A program made the translations under genes and the position numbers. A stretch of DNA of 64,000 bases from Siphonodentalium dalli (taxonomy: Eukaryota > Mollusca > Scaphopoda > Gadilida > Siphonodentaliidae), in assembly GCA_032622095.1 (NCBI GenBank), contig CP136061.1, positions 168,339,107 to 168,403,106 of the forward strand. The letters run 5' to 3'. Shown here one piece after another: positions 1-12,800 of this stretch. Positions within the stretch are counted from its first letter, which is position 1, and every line of letters starts with the position of its first letter. Below the pieces are notes generated by a model that searched no databases, was not told the DNA's origin, and was given only the letters and a program-made list of their open reading frames with translations.

Positions 1-3000
1 CCCTTTTAAAAAAAGGTATATTGTTTTACATCTGTCTGTCCGGACGTTCGTACGTACATCCGCCCAATGTCCGTTCATGCCATAGTGCTCGGTTCTGAAT
101 GAAATTTGATATGAATGTTCCCTACTATGAGTATACTCAGTAGAATATTCCATCGTTTTGTTCAGATTATTCATTCTAGAGTTATTCATCTTTGTTTATC
201 TGGAAAAGTTGGCTTTTTAGTCTGTCTGATGTCTTTTCAGGACATAACTTGAACAATAATGCTCGGTTCTCAATGATATTTGGTATGGATGTTCACCACT
301 ATAACTACATTCAATGGCATCTGTTCAATGTATGCACCCGACGACAGTATATCTTGTTTTTGCACTGATTTAAATTTCATTATTTTTGTTCTTTCATTTG
401 GTATTCCACATTATAGACAGGACAGATCTCATTATTTTTGTCATTTTGTTTTGTCTTCCAGATTGGAGAGGGTTGAAGATTTCAGATACTCGGAAGCATA
501 TAGAAGATGGCCACATCCAAGATAACGCAGCGAATCAAATGTCTGGTTATTATTATAGCCCCTTATTAAAAAAGGGTATATTGTTTTGCATGTGTCTGTC
601 CGGACATGCGTTCGTACATCCGCACAATGTCTGTTCAATGTTATAACTTGAACCGTAGTGCTCGGTTCTCAATGAAATTTGGTATGGGTGTTCACCACTA
701 TAAGGACATTCAATGGCATCTGTCCAATGTATGCACCGGACGACAGTATATCTTGTTTTTGCACTTGATTTAAATTTGATTATTTTTGTTCTTTCATTTT
801 GTATTCCACATTAGGCAGGACAGATCTCATTTTTTTGTCATTCTGTTTTGTCTTCCAGCTTGGAGAGGGTACAATATTTCAGATACTCGGAAGCATACAG
901 AAGATGGCCACATCCAAGATAACGCAGCGAATCAAATGTCTGTGGTTATTGTTATAGCCCCTTTTTTAAAAAGGTATATTGTTTTGCATCTGTCTATCCG
1001 GACGTTCGTACGTACATCCGCCCAATGTCTGTTCATGCCATAGTGCTCGGTTCGGAATGAAATTTGGTATGGATGTTCCCTACTATGAGTATACTCAGTA
1101 GAATATTCCATCGTTTTGTTCAGATTATTCATTCTAGAGTTATTCATCTTTGTTTATCTGGAAATGTTGGCTTTTTGGTCTGTCTGATGTCTTTTCGGGA
1201 CATAACTTGAACAATAATGCTCGGTTCTCAATGATATTTGGTATGGATGTTCACCACTATAAGGACATTCAATGGCATCTGTTCAATGTATGCACCCGAC
1301 GACAGTATATCTTGTTTTTGCACTGATTTAAATTTCATTATTTTTTATCTTTCATTTGGTATTCCACATTATAGACAGGACAGATCTCATTATTTTTGTC
1401 ATTTTGTTTTGTCTTCCAGATTGGAGAGGGTAGAAGATTTCAGATACTCGAAAGCATATAGAAGATGGCCACATCCAAGATAACGCAGCGAATCAAATGT
1501 CTGGTTATTATTATAGCCCCTTATTAAAAAAGGGTATATTGTTTTGCACGTGTCTGTCCGGACATGCGTTCGTACATCCGCACAATGTCTGTTCAATGTT
1601 ATAACTTGAACCGTAGTGCTCTGATCTCAATGAAATTTGGTATGGGTGTTCACCACTATAAGGACATTCAATGGCATATGTCCAATGTATGCACCGGACG
1701 ACAGTATATCTTGTTTTTGCACTGATTTAAATTTCATTAGTTTTGTTCTTTCATTTTGTATTCCACATTAGGCAGGACAGATCTCATTATTTTTGTCATT
1801 CTGTTTTGTCTTCCAGATTGGAGAGGGTACAATATTTCAGATACTCGGAAGCATACAGAAGATGGCCACATCCAAGATAACGCAGCGAATCAAATGTCTG
1901 GTTATTGTTATAGCCCCTTTTTTAAAAAGGTATATTGTTTTGCATCTGTCTGTCCGGACGTTCGTACGTACATCCGCCCAATGTCTGTTCATGCCATAGT
2001 GCTCGGTTCTGAATGAAATTTGGTATGGATGTTCCCTACTATGAGTATACTCAGTAGAATATTCCATCGTTTTGTTCAGATTATTCATTCTAGAGTTATT
2101 CATCTTTGTTTATCTGGAAATGTTGGCTTTTTGGTCTGTCTGATGTCTTTTCAGGACATAACTTGAACAATAATGCTCGGTTCTCAATGATATTTGGTAT
2201 GGATGTTTACCACTATAAGGACATTCAATGGCATCTGTTCAATGTAATCACCGGACGACAGTATATCTTGTTTTTGCACTGATTTAAATTTCATCATTTT
2301 TGTTCTTTCATTTGGTATTCCACATTATAGACAGGACATATCTCATTATTTTTGTCATTTTGTTTTGTCTTCCAGATTGGAGAAGGTAGAAGATTTCAGA
2401 TACTCGGAAGCATATAGAAGATGGCCACATCCAAGATAACGCAGCGAATCAAATGTCTGGTTATTATTATAGCCCCTTATTAAAAAAGGGTATATTGTTT
2501 TGCACGTGTCTGTCCGGACATGCGTTCGTACATCCGCACAATGTCTGTTCAATGTTATAACTTGAACCGTAGTGCTCTGATCTCAATGAAATTTGGTATG
2601 GGTGTTCACCACTATAAGGACATTCAATGGCATCTGTCCAATGTATGCACCGGACGACAGTATATCTTGTTTTTGCACTTGATTTAAATTTCATTATTTT
2701 TGTTCTTTCATTTTGTATTCCACATTAGGCAGGACAGATCTAATTTTTTTTGTCATTCTGTTTTGTCTTCCAGATTGGAGAGGGTACAATATTTCAGATA
2801 CTCGGAAGCATACAGAAGATGGCCACATCCAAGATAACGCAGCGAATCAAATGTCTGTGGTTATTGTTATAGCCCCTTTTTTAAAAAGGTATATTGTTTT
2901 GCATCTGTCTGTCCGGACGTTCGTACGTACATCCGCCCAATGTCTGTTCATGCCATAGTGCTCGGTTCTGAATGAAATTTGGTATGGATGTTCCCTACTA

Positions 3001-3333
3001 TGAGTATACTCAGTAGAATATTCCATCGTTTTGTTCAGATTATTCATTCTAGAGTTATTCATCTTTATTTATCTGGAAATGTTGGCTTTTTGGTCTGTCT
3101 GATGTCTTTTCAGGACATAACTTGAACAATGATGCTCGGTTCTCAATGATATTTGGTATGGATGTTCACCACTATAAGGACATTCAATGGCATCTGTTCA
3201 ATGTATGCACCGGACGACAGTATATCTTGTTTTTGCACTGATTTAAATTTCATTATTTTTGTTCTTTCATTTGGTATTCCACATTATAGAAGGACAGATC
3301 TCATTATTTTTGTCATTTTGTTTTGTCTTCCAG

Positions 3334-3516
3334 ATTGGAGAGGATAGAATATTTCAGATACTCGGAAGCATACAGAAGATGGCCACATCCAAGATAACGC
3401 AGCGAATCAAATGTCTGGTTATTGTTATAGCCCCTTTTAAAAAAAGGTATATTGTTTTACATCTGTCTGTCCGGACGTTCGTACGTACATCCGCCCAATG
3501 TCTGTTCATGCCATAG
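3334..3516 (+). other. Exon-like segment inside the satellite monomer (representative)
   Basis: A T-rich tract ending TTTTGTCTTCCAG (to 3333) resembles a strong 3' splice site. Forty-five bases later an ATG (3379) sits in a good eukaryotic start context, with A at -3 and G at +4 in AAGATGGCC. The frame opens with MATSKITQRIKCLVIVIAP, a short basic segment followed by a hydrophobic stretch, and closes after 45 residues at 3516. In S monomers the frame stops after about 20 codons, and in most L monomers it stops after KCLWLLL. A second acceptor-like run, GATGTCTTTTCAG, lies in the L-specific segment. It may be a captured first-coding-exon fragment or mere coincidence. I recognise no protein. 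Confidence 0.2.
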
Positions 3517-6500
3517 TGCTCGGTTCTGAATGAAATTTGATATGAATGTTCCCTACTATGAGTATACTCAGTAGAATATTCCATCGTTTTGTTCAGATTA
3601 TTCATTCTAGAGTTATTCATCTTTGTTTATCTGGAAATGTTGGCTTTTTAGTCTGTCTGATGTCTTTTCAGGACATAACTTGAACAATAATGCTCGGTTC
3701 TCAATGATATTTGGTATGGATGTTCACCACTATAAGGACATTCAATGGCATCTGTTCAATGTATGCACCCGGCGACAGTATATCTTGTTTTTGCACTGAT
3801 TTAAATTTCATTATTTTTGTTCTTTCATTTGGTATTCCACATTATAGACAGGACAGATCTCATTATTTTTGTCATTTTGTTTTGTCTTCCAGATTGGAGA
3901 GGGTAGAAGATTTCAGATACTCGGAAGCATATAGAAGATGGCCACATCCAAGATAACGCAGCGAATCAAATATCTGATTATTATTATAGCCCCTTATTAA
4001 AAAAGGGTATATTGTTTTGCACGTGTCTGTCCGGACATGCGTTCGTACATCCGCACAATGTCTGTTCAATGTTATAACTTGAACCGTAGTGCTCTGATCT
4101 CAATGAAATTTGGTATGGGTGTTCACCACTATAAGGACATTCAATGGCATATGTCCAATGTATGCACCGGACGACAGTATATCTTGTTTTTGCACTGATT
4201 TAAATTTCATTAGTTTTGTTCTTTCATTTTGTATTCCACATTAGGCAGGACAGATCTCATTATTTTTGTCATTCTGTTTTGTCTTCCAGATTGGAGAGGG
4301 TACAATATTTCAGATACTCGGAAGCATACAGAAGATGGCCACATCCAAGATAACGCAGCGAATCAAATGTCTGTGGTTATTGTTATTGCCCCTTTTTTAA
4401 AAAGGTATATTGTTTTGGATCTGTCTGTCCGGACGTTCGTACGTACATCCGCCCAATGTCTGTTCATGCCATAGTGCTCGGTTCTGAATGAAATTTGGTA
4501 TGAATGTTCCCTACTATGAGTATACTCAGTAGAATATTCCATCGTTTTGTTCAGATTATTCATTCTAGAGTTATTCATCTTTGTTTATCTTTGTTTATCT
4601 GGAAATGTTGGCTTTTTGGTCTGTCTGATGTCTTTTCAGGACATAACTTGAACAATAATGCTCGGTTCTCAATGATATTTGGTATGGATGTTCACCACTA
4701 TAAGGACATTCAATGGGATCTGTTCAATGTAATCACCGGACGACAGTATATCTTGTTTTTGCACTGATTTAAATTTCATCATTTTTGTTCTTTCATTTGG
4801 TATTCCACATTATAGACAGGACATATCTCATTATTTTTGTCATTTTGTTTTGTCTTCCAGATTGGAGAGGGTAGAAGATTTCAGATACTCGGAAGCATAT
4901 AGAAGATGGCCACATCCAAGATAACACAGCGAATCAAATGTCTGGTTATTATTATAGCCCCTTATTAAAAAAGGGTATATTGTTTTGCACGTGTCTGTCC
5001 GGACATGCGTTAGTACATCCGCACAATGTCTGTTCAATGTTATAACTTGAACCGTAGTGCTCTGATCTCAATGAAATTTGGTATGGGTGTTCACCACTAT
5101 AAGGACATTCAATGGCATATGTCCAATGTATGCACCGGACGACAGTATATCTTGTTTTTGCACTGATTTAAATTTCATTAGTTTTGTTCTTTCATTTTGT
5201 ATTCCACATTAGGCAGGACAGATCTCATTATTTTTGTCATTCTGTTTTGTCTTCCAGATTGGAGAGGGTACAATATTTCAGATACTCGGAAGCATACAGA
5301 AGATGGCCACATCCAAGATAACGCAGCGAATCAAATGTCTGTGGTTATTGTTATAGCCCCTTTTTTAAAAAGGTATATTGTTTTGGATCTGTCTGTCCGG
5401 ACGTTCGTACGTACATCCGCCCAATGTCTGTTCATGCCATAGTGCTCGGTTCTGAATGAAATTTGGTATGGATGTTCCCTACTATGAGTATACTCAGTAG
5501 AATATTCCATCGTTTTGTTCAGATTATTCATTCTAGAGTTATTCATCTTTGTTTATCTGGAAATGTTGGCTTTTTGGTCTGTCTGATGTCTTTTCAGGAC
5601 ATAACTTGAACAATAATGCTCGGTTCTCAATGATATTTGGTATGGATGTTCACCACTATAAGGACATTCAATGGCATCTGTTCAATGTAATCACCGGACG
5701 ACAGTATATCTTGTTTTTGCACTGATTTAAATTTCATTATTTTTGTTCTTTCATTTGGTATTCCACATTATAGACAGGACATATCTCATTATTTTTGTCA
5801 TTTTGTTTTGTCTTCCAGATTGGAGAGGGTAGAAGATTTCAGATACTCGGAAGCATATAGAAGATGGCCACATCCAAGATAACGCAGCGAATCAAATGTC
5901 TGGTTATTATTATAGCCCCTTATTAAAAAAGGGTATATTGTTTTGCACGTGTCTGTCCGGACATGCGTTCGTACATCCGCACAATGTCTGTTCAATGTTA
6001 TAACTTGAACCGTAGTGCTCTGATCTCAATGAAATTTGGTATGGGTGTTCACCACTATAAGGACATTCAATGGCATCTGTCCAATGTATGCACCGGACGA
6101 CAGTATATCTTGTTTTTGCACTTGATTTAAATTTCATTATTTTTGTTCTTTCATTTTGTATTCCACATTAGGCAGGACAGATCTCATTTTTTTTGTCATT
6201 CTGTTTTGTCTTCCAGATTGGAGAGGGTACAATATTTCAGATACTCGGAAGCATACAGAAGATGGCCACATCCAAGATAACGCAGCGAATCAAATGTCTG
6301 TGGTTATTGTTATAGCCCCTTTTTTAAAAAGGTATATTGTTTTGCATCTGTCTGTCCGGACGTTCGTACGTACATCCGCCCAATGTCTGTTCATGCCATA
6401 GTGCTCGGTTCTGAATGAAATTTGGTATGGATGTTCCCTACTATGAGTATACTCAGTAGAATATTCCATCGTTTTGTTCAGATTATTCATTCTAGAGTTA

Positions 6501-6595
6501 TTCATCTTTGTTTATCTGGAAATGTTGGCTTTTTGGTCTGTCTGATGTCTTTTCAGGACATAACTTGAACAATAATGCTCGGTTCTCAATGATAT

Positions 6596-6994
6596 TTGGT
6601 ATGGATGTTCACCACTATAAGGACATTCAATGGCATCTGTTCAATGTATGCACCGGACGACAATATATCTTGTTTTTGCACTGATTTAAATTTTATTATT
6701 TTTGTTCTTTCATTTGGTATTCCACATTATAGACAGGACAGATCTCATTATTTTTGTCATTCTGTTTGGTTTTCCAGATTGGAGAGGGTAGAAGATTTCA
6801 GATACTCGGAAGCATATAGAAGATGGCCACATCCAAGATAACGCAGCGAATCAAATGTCTGGTTATTATTATAGCCCCTTATTAAAAAAGGGTATATTGT
6901 TTTGCACGTGTCTGTCCTGTCATGCGTTCGCATATCCGCACAATGTCTGTTCAATGTTATAACTTGAACCGTAGTGCTCTGATCTCAATGAAAT
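6596..6994 (+). repeat. Representative short (S) satellite monomer, 399 bp
   Basis: This is a typical S monomer, phased at the TTGGTATGG block. Reading rightwards it contains GGACATTCAATGG, CTGATTTAAATTT, CACATTATAG, a T-rich tract ending in CCAG, ATGGCCACATCC, the near-palindrome CCCCTTATTAAAAAAGGG, and TAACTTGAACCGTAGTGCTC at its end. S monomers differ from L in having a GTGTCTGTCC then CATGCG version of the CpG-rich run, CTCTGATCTCAATGAAATTT instead of CTCGGTTCTGAATGAA, and in lacking the extra segment of about 160 bp. Some S copies (for example 7955-8348) are 394 bp because CAGGA is missing after ATTATAGA. Confidence 0.9.
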
Positions 6995-7555
6995 TTGGTA
7001 TGGGTGTTCACCACTATAAGGACATTCAATGGCATCTGTCCAATGTATGCACCGGACGACAGTATATCTTGTTTTTGCACTGATTTAAATTTCATTATTT
7101 TTGTTCTTTCATTTGGTATTCCACATTATAGACAGGACAGATCTCATTATTTTTGTCATTTTGTTTTGTCTTCCAGATTGGAGAGGGTAGAAGATTTCAG
7201 ATACTCGGAAGCATACAGAAGATGGCCACATCCAAGATAATGCAGCGAATCAAATGTCTGTGGTTATTGTTATAGCCCCTTTTTTAAAAAGGTATATTGT
7301 TTTGCATCTGTCTGTCCGGACGTTCGTACGTACATCCGCCCAATGTCTGTTCATGCCATAGTGCTCGGTTCTGAATGAAATTTGGTATGGATGTTCCCTA
7401 CTATGAGTATACTCAGTAGAATATTCCATCGTTTTGTTCAGATTATTCATTCTAGAGTTATTCATCTTTGTTTATCTGGAAATGTTGGCTTTTTAGTCTG
7501 TCTGATGTCTTTTCAGGACATAACTTGAACAATAATGCTCGGTTCTCAATGATAT
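6995..7555 (+). repeat. Representative long (L) satellite monomer, 561 bp
   Basis: This is a typical L monomer. It follows the S plan up to about 7370 and then adds a segment of about 160 bp. That segment holds GTTCCCTACTATGAG, the 10-bp palindrome GAGTATACTC, TTCATTCTAGAGTTATTC and GATGTCTTTTCAGGACATAA. The segment is bracketed by two diverged copies of one block: CGGTTCTGAATGAAATTTGG (about 7367) and CGGTTCTCAATGATATTTGG (about 7539). L therefore looks like an S-type monomer enlarged by an internal duplication or insertion that carried this block. Confidence 0.88.
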
Positions 7556-9873
7556 TTGGTATGGATGTTCACCACTATAAGGACATACAATGGCATCTGT
7601 TCAATGTATGCACCGGACGACAGTATATCTTGTTTTTGCACTGATTTAAATTTTATTATTTTTGTTCTTTCATTTGGTATTCCACATTATAGACAGGACA
7701 GATCTCATTATTTTTGTCATTCTCTTTTGTCTTCCAGATTGGAGAGGGTAGAAGATTTCAGATACTTGGAAGCATATAGAAGATGGCAACATCCAAGATA
7801 ACGCAGCGAATCAAATGTCTGGTTATTATTATAGCCCCTTATTAAAAAAGGGTATATTGTTTTGCACGTGTCTGTCCTGACATGCGTTCGCACATCCGCA
7901 CAATGTCTGTTCAATGTTATAACTTGAACCGTAGTGCTCTGATCTCAATGAAATTTGGTATGGGTGTTCACCACTATAAGGACATTCAATGGCATCTGTT
8001 CAATGTATGCACCGGACGACAATATATCTTGTTTTTGCACTGATTTAAATTTCATTATTTTTGTTCTTTCATTTGGTATTCCACATTATAGGACAGATCT
8101 CATTATTTTTGTCATTTTGTTTTGTCTTCCAGATTGGAGAGGGTAGAAGATTTCAGATACTCGGAAGCATACAGAAGATGGCCACATCCAAGATAACGCA
8201 GCGAATCAAATGTCTGGTTATTGTTATAGCCCCTTTTAAAAAAAGGTATATTGTTTTGCACGTGTCTGTCCGAACATGCATTCGCACATCCGCACAATGT
8301 CTGTTCAATCTTATAACTTGAACCGTAGTGCTCTGATCTCAATGAAATTTGGTATGGGTGTTCACCACTATAAGGACATTCAATGGCATCTGTCCAATGT
8401 ATGCACCGGACGACAGTATATCTTGTTTTTGCACTGATTTAAATTTCATTATTTTTGTTCTTTCATTTGGTATTCCACATTATAGAAGGACAGATCTCAT
8501 TATTTTTGTCATTTTGTTTTGTCTTCCAGATTGGAGAGGGTAGAAGATTTCAGATACTCGGAAGCATACAGAAGATGGCCACATCCAAGATAACGCAGCG
8601 AATCAAATGTCTGTGGTTATTGTTATAGCCCCTTTTTTAAAAAGGTATATTGTTTTGCATCTGTCTGTCCGGACGTTCGTACGTACATCCGCCCAATGTC
8701 TGTTCATGCCATAGTGCTCGGTTCTGAATGAAATTTGGTATGGATGTTCCCTACTATGAGTATACTCAGTAGAATATTCCATCGTTTTGTTCAGATTATT
8801 CATTCTAGAGTTATTCATCTTTGTTTATCTGGAAATGTTGGCTTTTTGGTCTGTCTGATGTCTTTTCAGGACATAACTTGAACAATAATGCTCGGTTCTC
8901 AATGATATTTGGTATGGATGTTCACCACTATAAGGACATTCAATGGCATCTGTTCAATGTAATCACCGGACGACAGTATATCTTGTTTTTGCACTGATTT
9001 AAATTTCATCATTTTTGTTCTTTCATTTGGTATTCCACATTATAGACAGGACATATCTCATTATTTTTGTCATTTTGTTTTGTCTTCCAGATTGGAGAGG
9101 GTAGAAGATTTCAGATACTCGGAAGCATATAGAAGATGGCCACATCCAAGATAACGCAGCGAATCAAATGTCTGGTTATTATTATAGCCCCTTATTAAAA
9201 AAGGGTATATTGTTTTGCACGTGTCTGTCCGGACATGCGTTCGTACATCCGCACAATGTCTGTTCAATGTTATAACTTGAACCGTAGTGCTCTGATCTCA
9301 ATGAAATTTGGTATGGGTGTTCACCACTATAAGGACATTCAATGGCATCTGTCCAATGTATGCACCGGACGACAGTATATCTTGTTTTTGCACTTGATTT
9401 AAATTTTATTATTTTTGTTCTTTCATTTTGTATTCCACATTAGGCAGGACAGATCTCATTTTTTTTGTCATTCTGTTTTGTCTTCCAGATTGGAGAGGGT
9501 ACAATATTTCAGATACTCGGAAGCATACAGAAGATGGCCACATCCAAGATAACGCAGCGAATCAAATGTCTGTGGTATTGTTATAGCCCCTTTTTTAAAA
9601 AGGTATATTGTTTTGCATCTGTCTGTCCGGACGTTCGTACGTACATCCGCCCAATGTCTGTTCATGCCATAGTGCTCGGTTCTGAATGAAATTTGGTATG
9701 GATGTTCCCTACTATGAGTATACTCAGTAGAATATTCCATCGTTTTGTTCAGATTATTCATTCTAGAGTTATTCATCTTTGTTTATCTGGAAATGTTGGC
9801 TTTTTGGTCTGTCTGATGTCTTTTCAGGACATAACTTGAACAATAATGCTCGGTTCTCAATGATATTTGGTAT

Positions 9874-12800
9874 GGATGTTTACCACTATAAGGACATTCA
9901 ATGGCATCTGTTCAATGTAATCACCGGACGACAGTATATCTTGTTTTTGCACTGATTTAAATTTCATCATTTTTGTTCTTTCATTTGGTATTCCACATTA
10001 TAGACAGGACATATCTCATTATTTTTGTCATTTTGTTTTGTCTTCCAGATTGGAGAGGGTAGAAGATTTCAGATACTCGGAAGCATATAGAAGATGGCCA
10101 CATCCAAGATAACGCAGCGAATCAAATGTCTGGTTATTATTATAGCCCCTTATTAAAAAAGGGTATATTGTTTTGCACGTGTCTGTCCGGACATGCGTTC
10201 GTACATCCGCACAATGTCTGTTCAATGTTATAACTTGAACCGTAGTGCTCTGATCTCAATGAAATTTGGTATGGGTGTTCACCACTATAAGGACATTCAA
10301 TGGCATCTGTCCAATGTATGCACCGGACGACAGTATATCTTGTTTTTGCACTTGATTTAAATTTCATTATTTTTGTTCTTTCATTTTGTATTCCACATTA
10401 GGCAGGACAGATCTAATTTTTTTTGTCATTCTGTTTTGTCTTCCAGATTGGAGAGGGTACAATATTTCAGATACTCGGAAGCATACAGAAGATGGCCACA
10501 TCCAAGATAACGCAGCGAATCAAATGTCTGTGGTTATTGTTATAGCCCCTTTTTTAAAAAGGTATATTGTTTTGCATCTGTCTGTCCGGACGTTCGTACG
10601 TACATCCGCCCAATGTCTGTTCATGCCATAGTGCTCGGTTCTGAATGAAATTTGGTATGGATGTTCCCTACTATGAGTATACTCAGTAGAATATTCCATC
10701 GTTTTGTTCAGATTATTCATTCTAGAGTTATTCATCTTTATTTATCTGGAAATGTTGGCTTTTTGGTCTGTCTGATGTCTTTTCAGGACATAACTTGAAC
10801 AATGATGCTCGGTTCTCAATGATATTTGGTATGGATGTTCACCACTATAAGGACATTCAATGGCATCTGTTCAATGTATGCACCGGACGACAGTATATCT
10901 TGTTTTTGCACTGATTTAAATTTCATTATTTTTGTTCTTTCATTTGGTATTCCACATTATAGAAGGACAGATCTCATTATTTTTGTCATTTTGTTTTGTC
11001 TTCCAGATTGGAGAGGATAGAATATTTCAGATACTCGGAAGCATACAGAAGATGGCCACATCCAAGATAACGCAGCGAATCAAATGTCTGGTTATTGTTA
11101 TAGCCCCTTTTAAAAAAAGGTATATTGTTTTACATCTGTCTGTCCGGACGTTCGTACGTACATCCGCCCAATGTCTGTTCATGCCATAGTGCTCGGTTCT
11201 GAATGAAATTTGATATGAATGTTCCCTACTATGAGTATACTCAGTAGAATATTCCATCGTTTTGTTCAGATTATTCATTCTAGAGTTATTCATCTTTGTT
11301 TATCTGGAAATGATGGCTTTTTAGTCTGTCTGATGTCTTTTCAGGACATAACTTGAACAATAATGCTCGGTTCTCAATGATATTTGGTATGGATGTTCAC
11401 CACTATAAGGACATTCAATGGCATCTGTTCAATGTATGCACCCGGCGACAGTATATCTTGTTTTTGCACTGATTTAAATTTCATTATTTTTGTTCTTTCA
11501 TTTGGTATTCCACATTATAGACAGGACAGATCTCATTATTTTTGTCATTTTGTTTTGTCTTCCAGATTGGAGAGGGTAGAAGATTTCAGATACTCGGAAG
11601 CATATAGAAGATGGCCACATCCAAGATAACGCAGCGAATCAAATATCTGATTATTATTATAGCCCCTTATTAAAAAAGGGTATATTGTTTTGCACGTGTC
11701 TGTCCGGACATGCGTTCGTACATCCGCACAATGTCTGTTCAATGTTATAACTTGAACCGTAGTGCTCTGATCTCAATGAAATTTGGTATGGGTGTTCACC
11801 ACTATAAGGACATTCAATGGCATATGTCCAATGTATGCACCGGACGACAGTATATCTTGTTTTTGCACTGATTTAAATTTCATTAGTTTTGTTCTTTCAT
11901 TTTGTATTCCACATTAGGCAGGACAGATCTCATTATTTTTGTCATTCTGTTTTGTCTTCCAGATTGGAGAGGGTACAATATTTCAGATACTCGGAAGCAT
12001 ACAGAAGATGGCCACATCCAAGATAACGCAGCGAATCAAATGTCTGTGGTTATTGTTATTGCCCCTTTTTTAAAAAGGTATATTGTTTTGGATCTGTCTG
12101 TCCGGACGTTCGTACGTACATCCGCCCAATGTCTGTTCATGCCATAGTGCTCGGTTCTGAATGAAATTTGGTATGAATGTTCCCTACTATGAGTATACTC
12201 AGTAGAATATTCCATCGTTTTGTTCAGATTATTCATTCTAGAGTTATTCATCTTTGTTTATCTTTGTTTATCTGGAAATGTTGGCTTTTTGGTCTGTCTG
12301 ATGTCTTTTCAGGACATAACTTGAACAATAATGCTCGGTTCTCAATGATATTTGGTATGGATGTTCACCACTATAAGGACATTCAATGGGATCTGTTCAA
12401 TGTAATCACCGGACGACAGTATATCTTGTTTTTGCACTGATTTAAATTTCATCATTTTTGTTCTTTCATTTGGTATTCCACATTATAGACAGGACATATC
12501 TCATTATTTTTGTCATTTTGTTTTGTCTTCCAGATTGGAGAGGGTAGAAGATTTCAGATACTCGGAAGCATATAGAAGATGGCCACATCCAAGATAACAC
12601 AGCGAATCAAATGTCTGGTTATTATTATAGCCCCTTATTAAAAAAGGGTATATTGTTTTGCACGTGTCTGTCCGGACATGCGTTAGTACATCCGCACAAT
12701 GTCTGTTCAATGTTATAACTTGAACCGTAGTGCTCTGATCTCAATGAAATTTGGTATGGGTGTTCACCACTATAAGGACATTCAATGGCATATGTCCAAT

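Larger units (their letters stand above)
2201..9873 (+). repeat. Higher-order repeat HOR-7673, copy A (16 monomers)
   Basis: The monomer order is S-L-L-S-L-S-L-S-L-S-L-S-S-L-S-L. Every landmark recurs at exactly +7,673 in copy B and +19,889 in copy E. Diagnostic variants mark the unit: GATGTTTACCAC at its start (2201), the L-L pair near 3062-3620, an 11-bp duplication giving CTTTGTTTATC twice near 4580, the S-S pair near 7914-8342, and a 102-codon minus-strand open frame near 9468-9776. The phase is arbitrary because homology to copy B extends left to about 1905, before a 1-bp length difference at about 1900. Copy A carries a private A at 2384, where copy B has G at 10057. Confidence 0.93.
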
